From: Flavobacterium taihuense
GTDB taxonomy: Bacteria > Bacteroidota > Bacteroidia > Flavobacteriales > Flavobacteriaceae
Direction: 5' to 3'
Assembly (NCBI RefSeq): GCF_019351435.1
Contig: NZ_JAHWYN010000022.1
Coordinates: forward strand, 1-54,438
DNA: 54,438 nt
Shown here piece by piece: positions 23,372 to 33,470 of this stretch (its first letter is position 1; each line of letters begins with the position of its first letter). A program made the translations under genes and the position numbers. The notes under the pieces were generated by a model that saw only the letters and a list, made by a program, of their open reading frames with translations, was not told the origin of the DNA and searched no databases.

Positions 23372-25366
23372 ATGAAACAGATTACAGCATTATTATCACT
23401 TATTTTTTTTAGCCAAGCTAATTTCGCTCAAAAGACCTACCCAAATTTAGAGGCTAGCAAAAACATTCTCAATTACAAAGGAAATCCAACGAACGCAACC
23501 GACAGAAAATCATTGGCTTTTTCAGATAAAGGCGCTTGGTTTGGATTTGGATTTCTGGATTCCAATCAAGGACAAGGTGGTTTTTCGGGACCATATTTAT
23601 TGACTGAACAAAACGGCGTTTGGATAAGCCCATCATTGGTTTCGTTACATCTTATAGATAAAAACCAACAGGAAATTATTGATTGGCAAACTGCTTTGGT
23701 GAATCAAAACAGTTACAATAGCCATCTGGAACAACAATTTCAGAATGAAAAATTGGATGTAAAACAACAATTAGTGTTTTCTTCCGGCCAATCGGCGATT
23801 CAAAAAACGAGTATTACCAACCGATCCTCAGAAACAATAATTATTTATCCCTCTTTTGATTCGAAATTATTTTTGAATGATTTGCAATTATCAAAAGAAA
23901 ATCAAATACTAAAAATCGTTTCCACAAAAAGCAAAGCCACAGGATACATCCAATTTTCAAATGCTACTTCCATCGAAATTACAAAAGACGGATATAAAAC
24001 CCAAATTGAAAAATTAACACTTAAACCAAATCAAACCGAAGTAATTCTGGTTTCCCAAACTTTTATTTTTCCTCAATATTCATGGCAAAAAGAAAAGGAA
24101 TCTTTAGCGAAAACAAAATTCAACACTATTCTTTCTAGCTCCCAAAAAGAAAAGGAAAATCAATTAGCTCAATTAATAGCCAAAAAGAAAGCAGTTTATA
24201 ACGATTTGATCTACTCCAATTTATTGGCAAAATTAGTTCTTACGTTACAGAACAACTCTCGAATCGCAGCCGAAGGTTTGAAACACGACGGTATTTTTCC
24301 GAGTTACAATTACGAATGGTTTAATGGATTTTGGGCATGGGACAGCTGGAAACATGCAGCTGCCGTTACAAATTATAACCCTGAATTGGCAAAAAACCAA
24401 ATGCGTGCCTTATTTGATTATCAAAAACAAAATGGCTTTATTCCAGATTGTGTTTATAGAGACACCCTGATCGAACCTAATAATTACAGAAATACGAAAG
24501 CGCCACTGGCAGCATGGGCGGTTTGGAAAATTTATGAGCAAACAAAAGATACTAATTTCCTAAAAGAATTATATCCTAAGCTTAAACTATACCACAATTG
24601 GTGGTACAAAGATCGTGATCACGACCAAGACGGGTTATGTGAATTTGGTTCAACAGATGGAACTTTAATTGCGGGAAAATGGGAAAGCGGTATGGACAAT
24701 GCCGTTCGTTTTGACGACAGTCAGTTACTAAAAAATGGAGAAAATGCATATTCGATAGATCAAGAAAGTGTTGATTTGAATTCGTATTTATATGCTGAAA
24801 AAAACTATCTGAGTAAGATGGCTCAGGTTTTAAAACAACCGGAAGAATCCAAAAAATGGCAAGAAGAAGGTGTTGCATTAAAAACAAAAATTCAAAATCA
24901 ATTTTGGGATGCCAGCATTGGCTGGTTTTATGACACGTCCATTGATGGAAAATCCTTTGTAAAAGTGATGGGCTGTGAAGGCTATATTCCGCTATGGGCA
25001 GAAATTGCCACTGCTGAACAAGCCAAGATGATCAAAGATAATATGCTTGATCCCCTTACTTTCAATACGTTTATTCCTTTACCAACATTGGCTGCCAATC
25101 ATCCAAAATTCAAACCCGAAGGTGGTTATTGGAGAGGTCCAATTTGGCTCGATCAAAGTCAATTTGCGATAAATGGATTAGAAAAATATGGCTATATCTC
25201 CGAAGCAAATCAATTAGCACACAAACTCATTTGCAATTCCGATGGTGTCTTAGGAAAAGGAGAAGCCATTCGTGAAAACTATCAACCTATAACCGGAAAA
25301 GGATTGGAATCTTATAATTTCAGCTGGTCGGCGGCGCATTATATGATGCTTATTTTAAAAGATTAA
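23372..25366 (+). CDS. Secreted GH63-type glycoside hydrolase (putative alpha-1,2-glucosidase)
   Basis: The 664-residue protein has a signal peptide (residues 1-19), an N-terminal beta-sandwich (about 20-250) and a C-terminal (alpha/alpha)6 barrel. Barrel motifs match GH63/YgjK-like enzymes: FWAWDSWK (Asp324), DRDHDQDGLCEFGS, WESGMDN (Glu438, Asp442), GGYWRGPIW and ENYQP (Glu635) before SWSAAHYM. GH63 enzymes are inverting alpha-glucosidases, including glucosidase I that removes alpha-1,2-glucose. The next gene is a secreted GH42 beta-galactosidase and the one after is a hydroxylysine-type kinase/phospho-lyase. The collagen disaccharide Glc-alpha-1,2-Gal-beta-Hyl is therefore the proposed substrate (inference). 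It is predicted to act in the periplasm. Confidence 0.82.
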   Translation: MKQITALLSLIFFSQANFAQKTYPNLEASKNILNYKGNPTNATDRKSLAFSDKGAWFGFGFLDSNQGQGGFSGPYLLTEQNGVWISPSLVSLHLIDKNQQEIIDWQTALVNQNSYNSHLEQQFQNEKLDVKQQLVFSSGQSAIQKTSITNRSSETIIIYPSFDSKLFLNDLQLSKENQILKIVSTKSKATGYIQFSNATSIEITKDGYKTQIEKLTLKPNQTEVILVSQTFIFPQYSWQKEKESLAKTKFNTILSSSQKEKENQLAQLIAKKKAVYNDLIYSNLLAKLVLTLQNNSRIAAEGLKHDGIFPSYNYEWFNGFWAWDSWKHAAAVTNYNPELAKNQMRALFDYQKQNGFIPDCVYRDTLIEPNNYRNTKAPLAAWAVWKIYEQTKDTNFLKELYPKLKLYHNWWYKDRDHDQDGLCEFGSTDGTLIAGKWESGMDNAVRFDDSQLLKNGENAYSIDQESVDLNSYLYAEKNYLSKMAQVLKQPEESKKWQEEGVALKTKIQNQFWDASIGWFYDTSIDGKSFVKVMGCEGYIPLWAEIATAEQAKMIKDNMLDPLTFNTFIPLPTLAANHPKFKPEGGYWRGPIWLDQSQFAINGLEKYGYISEANQLAHKLICNSDGVLGKGEAIRENYQPITGKGLESYNFSWSAAHYMMLILKD

Positions 25367-25414
25367 AACTTAAAATTCTTTTCTAAAATTGAAACCCTAT
25401 TTAAAAAACTAATC

Positions 25415-27550
25415 ATGAACAACCCAATTGCCTTTATCCCCAAATCCCTATTCGCATTTTTGCTGATACTAACTTGTTATTCATCATCCTTATTTGCCCA
25501 AGAAAAAAATGGTCCATCTTCGGATAAAAAAAGCCCCCAACGCTTTTTTTCAAAACCCGATTTAATGCAAATTGGAGTTTATTATTATCCCGAGCAGTGG
25601 CCAAAAGAACAATGGGAACGCGACTTGAATAACATCAAAAAATTAGGATTTGAATTCACCCATTTTGCAGAGTTTGCCTGGAGTTTTATGGAACCCGAAG
25701 AAGGAAAATACGATTTCAAATGGCTTGATGAATCTTTGGCATTAGCCGAAAAAGCAGGTTTGAAAGTCATTCTTTGTACGCCAACACCAACTCCACCGGC
25801 CTGGATGGGAGAAAAATATCCCGAAATTTATTTGGTGGATGCAACTGGCCGTCGTAGAGAACACGGAAACAGAGCCAACCAATCGGTTTCTAATGAAAAA
25901 TACCGAGAATTTGTAGCCAAAATTGTTACGGAACTTGGAAAAAGATACGGAAAAAACAAAAACGTGATAGGTTGGCAAGTAGATAACGAACCTGGAGCGC
26001 CCGAAGATTTTAGTCCGTCGGCGCAAAAAGCATTCAGAAATTGGCTTAAAACCAAATACGGAACAATCGAAAAACTGAATACAGAATGGGTGACCAGTTT
26101 CTGGAGTATTCGTTATAATAATTTTGAGCAAATTGCGATTCCGAATGCAGAAATCTATAATGAAGACAAATTGAGTCCTCACGCAGTCTTAGATTTTAAA
26201 CGATTTACCGCCGATTCGCAAGCGGAGTATTTGAACGTACAAGCAGAAATTCTTAGAAAATACATCGATCCAAAACAATGGATTACGACTAATTACACCA
26301 ATGTTGTTTATGGTGCAGATCCCCGAAGAACTGACAAAATGGATTTTGCAACCTACACCATGTACCCAGTTAGTGGTCAAAATCCTTTGGGCGGCAATAG
26401 TTTTAGAATGGGTTCTCCAACAAAAATATCGGAAGCAAATGATTATTATCGCTCTATAAATGGCGTAACGGGCGTTATGGAAATGCAACCTGGGCAAGTA
26501 AACTGGGCATCCATTAATCCGCAGCTGTTACCCGGAACGGTTCACATGTGGTTATCACAAGCTTTTGGTGGAGGCTGTTCCTTTGCCTGCACCTACAGAT
26601 ACAGACATCCGCTTGGGAGTAGCGAAATGTACCATGATGGAATTGTTGGAACCGATGGCGTCACACTTTCTACCGGAGGAAAAGAATTTGTACAATCCAT
26701 TGCCGATATGAAATTACTGCGCAAGGAATACAACCCAAAAGCTATAATTCCTAAAGAAATTGCCCTAAGAAAAACGGCTTTTTTGTGGAGTCATGAAAAC
26801 CTTTGGGATCTGGAAAATCAAAAACAGACCGAATTTTGGAATACTTGGAAACACAGAAATACTTATACTACTGCCATAAAATCTACTGGCGCTCCAATGG
26901 ATTTTGTAACTGAGGAGGATGATTTTTTGGCCTATCCGTTTATGGTCGCACCAGCCTATCAACTTATTGATCAAAAATTAGTGGACAAATGGACGAAATA
27001 TGTAGAAAACGGAGGGAATTTAATCTTGACTTGTCGTACAGGTCAAAAAGATAAAAACGGACATTTTTTTGAAGCCAATTGGAATGCCCCAATTGTTCCG
27101 TTAATAGGTGCCGATGTAGAGTTTTTTGATATGTTGGCAGCCAATGTAAATGGTACCATAAAAGCTGGAGACAATATCTATGAATGGAACACTTGGGCAG
27201 ATGTATTAAAACCAAAACCCGGAACTGAAGTTTTGGCAACCTATTCCGATCAGTTTTACAAAGACAAAGCAGCGGCTGTTACGCGAAAATTAGGAAAAGG
27301 AACTATTACTTACATTGGTGTAGAAAGTAAAGACGGAAAATTAGAAAGACAAATTGTTCGTTCCGTTTATGAAAGAGCCAAAATCTCAATAGAAGATTTG
27401 CCAAAAGGAGTATTTATAGAATGGAGAGATGGATTTTTTGTGGGAGTCAATTACACAAACGATCCCATAAATTTACCAATTCCCCAAGGCAGCAAAATTT
27501 TGGTGGGAGAGAATCCGTTACAGCCGGCGCAAGCTATTATTTGGAAATAA
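25415..27550 (+). CDS. Secreted GH42-family beta-galactosidase
   Basis: The 711-residue protein has a signal peptide ending near SLFAQ. A TIM barrel with GVYYYPEQWP starts at about residue 52. The acid/base Glu192 is in WQVDNEPG and the nucleophile Glu356 in VMEMQPGQVNW. The C-terminal part has the GATase-like trimerisation domain and a final small beta domain, as in GH42. The usual reaction is hydrolysis of terminal beta-galactosides. Co-transcription with a GH63 alpha-glucosidase and a hydroxylysine-type kinase/phospho-lyase suggests it may release galactose from galactosyl-hydroxylysine. That substrate is not established for GH42, so this is inference. Plant galactans are the conventional alternative, but no other galactan gene is nearby. 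Confidence 0.9.
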   Translation: MNNPIAFIPKSLFAFLLILTCYSSSLFAQEKNGPSSDKKSPQRFFSKPDLMQIGVYYYPEQWPKEQWERDLNNIKKLGFEFTHFAEFAWSFMEPEEGKYDFKWLDESLALAEKAGLKVILCTPTPTPPAWMGEKYPEIYLVDATGRRREHGNRANQSVSNEKYREFVAKIVTELGKRYGKNKNVIGWQVDNEPGAPEDFSPSAQKAFRNWLKTKYGTIEKLNTEWVTSFWSIRYNNFEQIAIPNAEIYNEDKLSPHAVLDFKRFTADSQAEYLNVQAEILRKYIDPKQWITTNYTNVVYGADPRRTDKMDFATYTMYPVSGQNPLGGNSFRMGSPTKISEANDYYRSINGVTGVMEMQPGQVNWASINPQLLPGTVHMWLSQAFGGGCSFACTYRYRHPLGSSEMYHDGIVGTDGVTLSTGGKEFVQSIADMKLLRKEYNPKAIIPKEIALRKTAFLWSHENLWDLENQKQTEFWNTWKHRNTYTTAIKSTGAPMDFVTEEDDFLAYPFMVAPAYQLIDQKLVDKWTKYVENGGNLILTCRTGQKDKNGHFFEANWNAPIVPLIGADVEFFDMLAANVNGTIKAGDNIYEWNTWADVLKPKPGTEVLATYSDQFYKDKAAAVTRKLGKGTITYIGVESKDGKLERQIVRSVYERAKISIEDLPKGVFIEWRDGFFVGVNYTNDPINLPIPQGSKILVGENPLQPAQAIIWK

Positions 27551-27588
27551 AAATCACGACACAAAAAATATTTTAATACAACAGAACG

Positions 27589-29889
27589 ATGAAATGCACT
27601 GAAGCCCACATTCAACAATTAGCAAAAGAACATTACGGATTATCCGTTACCGCAAAAATGTTAAATGGTTATGATGAGTTGAATTATTTACTAACCGATA
27701 CGAATAACAAACGGTTTATATTAAAAGTTTCCGATGCTATACAGCCTTATCCTTTTTTGGATGCACAGGTTAAAATTATCAAACATTTATCAAATAGTCC
27801 TTTAGCGTCAAAATTTCAGCAGTTTTGCATCAATACACAAGGAGAAGAGTTGACTCCCATAATAGAAGACGGAAAAAAATATTACTTACGTATCCTAAGT
27901 TTTCTTGAAGGCTGTTTTTGGGTTGAAAAGACAAACAAATCGATAGAGCTATACCAAAATTTGGGAAACTTTATGGGCACTATGGATCAATCGCTTCAGG
28001 ATTTTTCACATACCGCAATGCACCGTCAATACACTTGGGACATTAGCAGAGCCAGTGACGCCAATGACAAATTGAAGTATATCAAAAATCATGAGAAAAG
28101 AAGAATAGCCAGTTATTTTCTTTTGCAATTTGATACCGAAGTGCTTCCACAAATACATTCGTTACGTCACGCTTATGTTCATAACGATGCCAATGATTAC
28201 AATATATTGGTAGATGAAACCAATGTAACCGGTCTAATTGATTTTGGAGATATGGTCTATACCGCTTTGATTAATAATCTTGCTGTAGCTTGCACGTATG
28301 CAATGCTTGCCAATGAAGATCCGCTTACGGCAGCTTCATTAGTTGTCAAAGGATATCATGAATCCTATCCGCTAACCACACAAGAATTGGATTTATTGTA
28401 TTATTTAATTGCCGGAAGATTGTGCATCAGTGTAACCCAATCGGCGTACAATGGTTCATTAGATACTAATAATGAGCATCATTTTATAACCGAAAAACCA
28501 GCTTGGGATTTATTGTATCAACTCATCAAAATCAATCCTATCAAAGCGCAAGATACTTTCAGAAAAGTATGTGGTTTTGATGCCATAATTAATGAGAACG
28601 ATTATTCGGATTTATTACAAAAGCGTCAAAAAAATGTGGGGCGAAACCTGAGCATTGGCTATAAAGAAAATCTCAAAATCGTAAAAGGTGCCCTTCAATA
28701 TTTATACGATGATAAAGGAAGAACTTTTGTGGATTGCGTAAACAATCCTTCACATGTAGGCCATTGCCATCCTGTGGTGGTGCGCAGAATGCAAAAACAA
28801 ATTGCAACTCTTAATACCAATACCCGATACTTAAACGATACCATTTTAGAATATGCTGAGAAATTAACAGCCACTTTGCCACCCGCTTTAAGCGTTTGTT
28901 ATTTTGTAAATTCTGGAAGTGAAGCCAATGATTTGGCCATACGAATGAGTCGTCATTTTACCAAACAAAAAGATATTATTGTCCTGGACCATGCCTATCA
29001 CGGAACCTCAACGGTGGCCATGGAAATGAGCCCGTATAAATTTGACAGCAAAGGAGGTTCCGGAAAAATGCCTTGGATACACAAGGCAATAAACCCCGAC
29101 CTTTACAGAGGACCGTTTAAATATGGAGACGAAAATGCGGGTGAAAAATATGCTGCCGATGTACAACGCATTATTGAAGATTTAGGCAAAGCACCCGCTG
29201 TGTTTATCTGCGAAACATTGTTGGGCGTTGGGGGTCAAATTCCATTACCTAAGAATTATTTAAAAACGGTTTATGATCACGTCCGAAAAGCGGGAGGTAT
29301 TTGCATTGCCGATGAAGTGCAGGTTGGTTTTGGTAGAGTGGGTGATGCTTTTTGGGGATTTGAACTTCAAGATGTGGTTCCGGATATTGTTGTATTAGGG
29401 AAACCCATCGGTAACGGACATCCATTGGCCGCTGTAATTGTAACCAATGAAATAGCCGATGCGTTTAATAACGGTTTGGAATATTTCAATACTTTTGGTG
29501 GCAATCCAGTATCAATGACTGCGGGTCTGGCGGTTTTGGATGTGATTCAAGAAGAAGAAATGCAGCAACATGCCAAAGAAGTTGGGAATCACCTGATGGG
29601 TGGATTAAGAGAATTAATGCAAAAACATCCTATCATTAGCGACGTTCGTGGTCATGGTCTATTCATAGGTGCTGAAATGGTGAAAGACAGAATAACGATG
29701 GAACCGGCTATTCCAGAAATTGATATCGTTGTCGAAAAAATGAAAGAGAAAGGGTATCTTTTGAGTACAGACGGACCTTTACACAACGTCCTAAAAATAA
29801 AACCACCAATGCCTTTCAATAAACAAAATGCAGATGAAATGGTACAGTTTTTAGATGTAATTTTAAGTGAAATAAAAATTCAACAATAG
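27589..29889 (+). CDS. Fusion of APH-type kinase and class-III PLP phospho-lyase (probable hydroxylysine kinase / 5-phosphohydroxylysine phospho-lyase)
   Basis: Residues 1-330 form an aminoglycoside-phosphotransferase-like kinase with the Brenner motif HNDANDYN (His198, Asp200, Asn205) and IDFGD (Asp218). Residues 345-766 form a class-III aminotransferase-fold enzyme: NSGSEAN (441-447), IADEVQVGFGR (Asp575) and the PLP lysine Lys605 in LGKPIGNGHP. That GKPxGNGHP context is typical of phospho-lyases of the AGXT2L (ETNPPL/PHYKPL) group and less of ordinary aminotransferases. Vertebrate hydroxylysine breakdown uses the same two activities on separate proteins. In a cluster of collagen-type imino-acid genes, hydroxylysine is the best-fitting substrate, with ethanolamine as the alternative. 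Products would be 2-aminoadipate semialdehyde, ammonia and phosphate. Confidence 0.82.
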   Translation: MKCTEAHIQQLAKEHYGLSVTAKMLNGYDELNYLLTDTNNKRFILKVSDAIQPYPFLDAQVKIIKHLSNSPLASKFQQFCINTQGEELTPIIEDGKKYYLRILSFLEGCFWVEKTNKSIELYQNLGNFMGTMDQSLQDFSHTAMHRQYTWDISRASDANDKLKYIKNHEKRRIASYFLLQFDTEVLPQIHSLRHAYVHNDANDYNILVDETNVTGLIDFGDMVYTALINNLAVACTYAMLANEDPLTAASLVVKGYHESYPLTTQELDLLYYLIAGRLCISVTQSAYNGSLDTNNEHHFITEKPAWDLLYQLIKINPIKAQDTFRKVCGFDAIINENDYSDLLQKRQKNVGRNLSIGYKENLKIVKGALQYLYDDKGRTFVDCVNNPSHVGHCHPVVVRRMQKQIATLNTNTRYLNDTILEYAEKLTATLPPALSVCYFVNSGSEANDLAIRMSRHFTKQKDIIVLDHAYHGTSTVAMEMSPYKFDSKGGSGKMPWIHKAINPDLYRGPFKYGDENAGEKYAADVQRIIEDLGKAPAVFICETLLGVGGQIPLPKNYLKTVYDHVRKAGGICIADEVQVGFGRVGDAFWGFELQDVVPDIVVLGKPIGNGHPLAAVIVTNEIADAFNNGLEYFNTFGGNPVSMTAGLAVLDVIQEEEMQQHAKEVGNHLMGGLRELMQKHPIISDVRGHGLFIGAEMVKDRITMEPAIPEIDIVVEKMKEKGYLLSTDGPLHNVLKIKPPMPFNKQNADEMVQFLDVILSEIKIQQ

Positions 29890-29917
29890 TTCAACATATT
29901 TTACATACACACCAATT

Positions 29918-31138
29918 ATGAAAAACGGAATAGGCGGATCTACTGCACAAATTGAATTAGACAAAATAACAAATAGAACCCAGGGAGTTCAGCCCATACA
30001 ATTGGAAGAATATCTAGCTCGTATAAAAAAAGCGGGGCTATTAATGCAAAACCAAAACATTAAAGCCATTTATCTTAATGCAGGAACCAACTTATATTAT
30101 TTTACGGGAACCAAATGGAATGCGTCTGAAAGAATGATCGGGGCTTTATTGTATGCCGATGGAAGCTTGGAATATATTGTACCCAAATTTGAAGAAGGAA
30201 CTTTTAAAAAATATCAAAAAGTAGCAGCCACCATCAATTGCTGGGAAGAACATGAATCTCCTTATGCTTTAATGGGGAATCTATTAAAAAACAAAAACAT
30301 TCTTGAAGGAACTATTGCATTGGATGAATCGGCAGCTTATTTTTTAGTTGATGGTGTTACAAAAGCTAATCCTACTTATACATTCATTAACGCACAACCA
30401 ATAACAACGGGGTGCAGAATTCAAAAATCGGTTAATGAAATTGCCATTATTCAAAGAGCCAAAGACATCACCATGGAAGTACACCGTGCCGTTGCACGTA
30501 TTTTACGTCCAGGAATTAGTGTAAAAGAAGTAACCGAATTTATAAACAATGCTCACATAAAAGCGGGTATTCCATCTGGATCCTATTTTTGTATCGTTCT
30601 GTTCTCGGATGATTCTCAATATCCGCATGGTGTGACTGTTCCTCAGGATTTGAAAGAAAACGACATTGTTTTGGTCGATACCGGTTGTCAATTGGAAGGT
30701 TATCTCTCAGACATTACCCGAACTTATGTTTATGGAACACCAACTGAAAGACACAGAGAAATTTGGAATCTTGAAAAACAAACCCAACAAGCAGCCTTTA
30801 ATGCAGCACAAATTGGCGCCACTTGCGGATCTGTAGATGATGCTGCCCGCTCTGTGCTTGCCACTGCCGGGTTGAGTGGCGATTATCAATTGCCTGGATT
30901 ACCGCACCGTGTGGGGCATGGAACAGGATTAGACATCCATGAACATCCCTATCTGGTAAGAGGAAATACGACCACATTGCAGGAAGGAATGGTGGTGAGT
31001 AACGAACCCATGATTTGTATTCCCGGTGAATTTGGTATTCGACATGAGGATCATTTTTACATGACCAAAGACGGTCCAAAATGGTTTACCACACCAATGT
31101 ATAGTATTGACAATCCGTTTGGATACGAACAAAATTAG
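29918..31138 (+). CDS. M24-family Xaa-Pro dipeptidase/aminopeptidase
   Basis: The 406-residue cytosolic protein has a creatinase-like N-terminal domain and a pita-bread catalytic domain. Metal ligands lie in VDTGCQLEGYLSDITRT (two Asp), VGHGTGLDIHEH (His), SNEPM (Glu) and IRHEDH (Glu). M24B enzymes cut the bond before proline, releasing Pro or Hyp from Xaa-Pro dipeptides. It is the last gene of the operon 21250-31138, 28 bp after the kinase/phospho-lyase gene, and is closed by a terminator. A second M24 protein lies at 33471-34763. The closest described class is PepQ/prolidase-like, but dipeptidase versus aminopeptidase activity cannot be settled from sequence. Confidence 0.9.
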   Translation: MKNGIGGSTAQIELDKITNRTQGVQPIQLEEYLARIKKAGLLMQNQNIKAIYLNAGTNLYYFTGTKWNASERMIGALLYADGSLEYIVPKFEEGTFKKYQKVAATINCWEEHESPYALMGNLLKNKNILEGTIALDESAAYFLVDGVTKANPTYTFINAQPITTGCRIQKSVNEIAIIQRAKDITMEVHRAVARILRPGISVKEVTEFINNAHIKAGIPSGSYFCIVLFSDDSQYPHGVTVPQDLKENDIVLVDTGCQLEGYLSDITRTYVYGTPTERHREIWNLEKQTQQAAFNAAQIGATCGSVDDAARSVLATAGLSGDYQLPGLPHRVGHGTGLDIHEHPYLVRGNTTTLQEGMVVSNEPMICIPGEFGIRHEDHFYMTKDGPKWFTTPMYSIDNPFGYEQN

Positions 31139-31158
31139 ATTCAAATAATAAACCAAAA

Positions 31159-31190
31159 AAGAGGATAACTGTTAAATTATCCTCTTTTTT
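31159..31190. terminator. Terminator between two converging operons
   Basis: AAGAGGATAA pairs perfectly with TTATCCTCTT around an 8-nt loop with a T-run on the plus strand and an A-run on the other side. It therefore serves both converging operons. Confidence 0.9.
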
Positions 31191-31208
31191 ATTGAATTCA
31201 TAAAAGCG

Positions 31209-33368
31209 CTATTTTGCCCCAGGAGGAGAATATTCCAAAATAAATTTTATGAAAGTATCCCCCAGATGTTGACTTGTCCCTTCTCCTTCATTGATGCTGT
31301 GCGTACGATTTGGATAAATCATCAAATTGAACATTTTATCGTATTTTACCAGTTCATTGATAAGTACCTCTGCATTTTTATAATGTACATTATCATCACC
31401 CGTTCCATGAATGTATAGCAGATTTCCTTTTAAGTTTTTGGCATAAGTAACTGGAGACGCTTGTTTGTAAGCGGCTTCGCTTTCACTTGGCAATCCCATA
31501 TAACGCTCCGTATAGATATTGTCATAAAAATGTTGATCAGTCACTGCTGCTATTGCCACACCTGTTTTGTAAATATCTGGATACTGAAACAACAAGTTTA
31601 GGGTTACTGCTCCACCACCACTCCATCCATGCACCGCCACACGATCAGTATCGATGAAGTTCCATTTCAAAATTTCTTTGGCCGCCATTGCTTGATCACG
31701 AGTGTTGATGATTCCAATATTCTTGTAAATGCATTTTCTCCATTGAGTTCCTTTCATGACAGGAGTTCCTCGATTGTCAAGAGCAATTCCTATATAGCCT
31801 GCCGGTACCAAAGCCGCAATAAAATCATTAAAATAAGGCTCATCATTGGCAACCGAAGCCATTGGTTCTCCATAAACATAGAAAAAAACAGGGTATTTTT
31901 TTGTTGGATCAAAGTCCAATGGTTTTGCCATTATTCCGTCAAGCTCTACATTATCAATAGTTTTTACTTTAAACTTTTCTAATGAATAGTCTCTTTCTGG
32001 TTTTACAAAATTATCTTTCCCAATTGGAAATATCTTTTCATGGTTCTTTAATGCAACCAAACGCGTATTCCAACTGCGGTTAATATTTGAATTGGTGTGC
32101 TTTGCAAAAGCGCCATCTGGAGAGAATTTATATTCATTCGTCCCATCAAATTCCATTGGCGTAGTACGCTTTGTTTTTTTGGTATCTAAATTCGTTTCAT
32201 ACAAATACCTTTGTGTTGCATCCGTCGGACTCGAAGAAGAATAAATAGTTTTAGTCTCTTTATTATAGGCTAAAAAATAAGAATCGAAACTCTCTTTTGT
32301 GATTAGTTCTTTTTTCTTCCCATCCATGCTTATTTTATAAACATGCATCCAACCATCGGCATCAGAACTCCAAAGAAAAGATTTTCCGTTATCTACCAGA
32401 GTACATGAAAATCCATCGTAAACACCAGATGAAATATCAAAAACATCTACCCAAGCATTTGATTTTTCTTGATAAATAAGAGAGCTGGTACCGCTACTGG
32501 CATTACAGCTGTAAATATTCGCTTCATTTTGATGTCTGTTTAATTGCACTACCATTAATTCATTATTGCCAGTCCATTCCATTCTTGGCAAATAATTGTT
32601 ATCCGCATCCCCTGGAATTGCCAACCAATTAGTTTTTTCAGAAGCTAAATTGATAACCCCAATTTTCACTGATGATGGTTTTTCGCCCGCTTTTGGATAT
32701 TCAACCGGAACCACATAAGAATACAATGAATCTGTATTGTTAATCATCAAATGGTATTTAGTATCGGTAGCATCCACGCGCCAGAAAGCAATACTACTCC
32801 CGTCAGGGCTCCATCGAAAACCGTCTCTACACGCCAATTCTTCTTCATAAACCCAATCAAAAGTTCCATTAATTATTTTAGCAGTTCCGTCTTTCGTTAA
32901 TTGTTTTATTACGTGTGATTGCAAATTTTCTACATAAATATTGTGCTTAGAAACGTAAGCCACATTTATATTATCATTGGAAAACTTAGCAAACATCAAC
33001 GAAGAAGGGTCTAATCCTTTTCCTAATTGATAGCCCTTTCCAGATGCAAGATCGAAATACCAATAGTCGCCTTTGGTATTCCCACGCCAAACTTTTTTTG
33101 AATTAGTGTAAATCAACACTTTAGTCTTAGTGGAATTCCAAACTAACTTTTCAACTTCCCCTTGAAAACCCGAAGATTTCATTTGGTCTTTTGTCAAAAC
33201 TATTTTGTTTTCTGTTAGTTTTTTGGCATCATAAACTGCAATATTATCTTGTTCATTCACCCAAAAAGAATGAGACTCCGGTAACCAGTTTAGTTTATCA
33301 ATATTGATGGTATTTTGCGCAAACATGGTTTGGGCAAAAAGATAAAAAATAAGGAAAATCTTTTTCAT
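31209..33368 (-). CDS. Secreted dipeptidyl peptidase IV (S9B)
   Basis: The 719-residue protein has a signal peptide (MKKIFLIFYLFAQTMFAQ) and an eight-bladed propeller region. VYEEELACRDGFRWSPDGS contains the double-Glu motif that binds the peptide N-terminus. A C-terminal alpha/beta-hydrolase follows with HGWSGGG (Ser583), TGDDNVH (Asp) and RTHSI (His). DPP IV removes Xaa-Pro dipeptides from peptide N-termini in the periplasm. It is the last gene of the leftward operon that starts at 39914 and includes the 4-hydroxyproline genes. It complements the S37 tripeptidyl peptidase. Confidence 0.95.
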   Translation of the reverse strand: MKKIFLIFYLFAQTMFAQNTINIDKLNWLPESHSFWVNEQDNIAVYDAKKLTENKIVLTKDQMKSSGFQGEVEKLVWNSTKTKVLIYTNSKKVWRGNTKGDYWYFDLASGKGYQLGKGLDPSSLMFAKFSNDNINVAYVSKHNIYVENLQSHVIKQLTKDGTAKIINGTFDWVYEEELACRDGFRWSPDGSSIAFWRVDATDTKYHLMINNTDSLYSYVVPVEYPKAGEKPSSVKIGVINLASEKTNWLAIPGDADNNYLPRMEWTGNNELMVVQLNRHQNEANIYSCNASSGTSSLIYQEKSNAWVDVFDISSGVYDGFSCTLVDNGKSFLWSSDADGWMHVYKISMDGKKKELITKESFDSYFLAYNKETKTIYSSSSPTDATQRYLYETNLDTKKTKRTTPMEFDGTNEYKFSPDGAFAKHTNSNINRSWNTRLVALKNHEKIFPIGKDNFVKPERDYSLEKFKVKTIDNVELDGIMAKPLDFDPTKKYPVFFYVYGEPMASVANDEPYFNDFIAALVPAGYIGIALDNRGTPVMKGTQWRKCIYKNIGIINTRDQAMAAKEILKWNFIDTDRVAVHGWSGGGAVTLNLLFQYPDIYKTGVAIAAVTDQHFYDNIYTERYMGLPSESEAAYKQASPVTYAKNLKGNLLYIHGTGDDNVHYKNAEVLINELVKYDKMFNLMIYPNRTHSINEGEGTSQHLGDTFIKFILEYSPPGAK

Positions 33369-33470
33369 GCGTTTATATGGTCTTGGTTAATAATACAAAA
33401 ACTGATTTAATAAGTTTATTCTCTTTTATGTACTTTTTTAGTCCTAAAAAAACATAAAATGTTACATTAT

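Noticed and set aside
25742..26182. 146-codon minus-strand frame opposite the GH42 gene
   Set aside because: Antisense shadow of the barrel-coding region; no protein family features.
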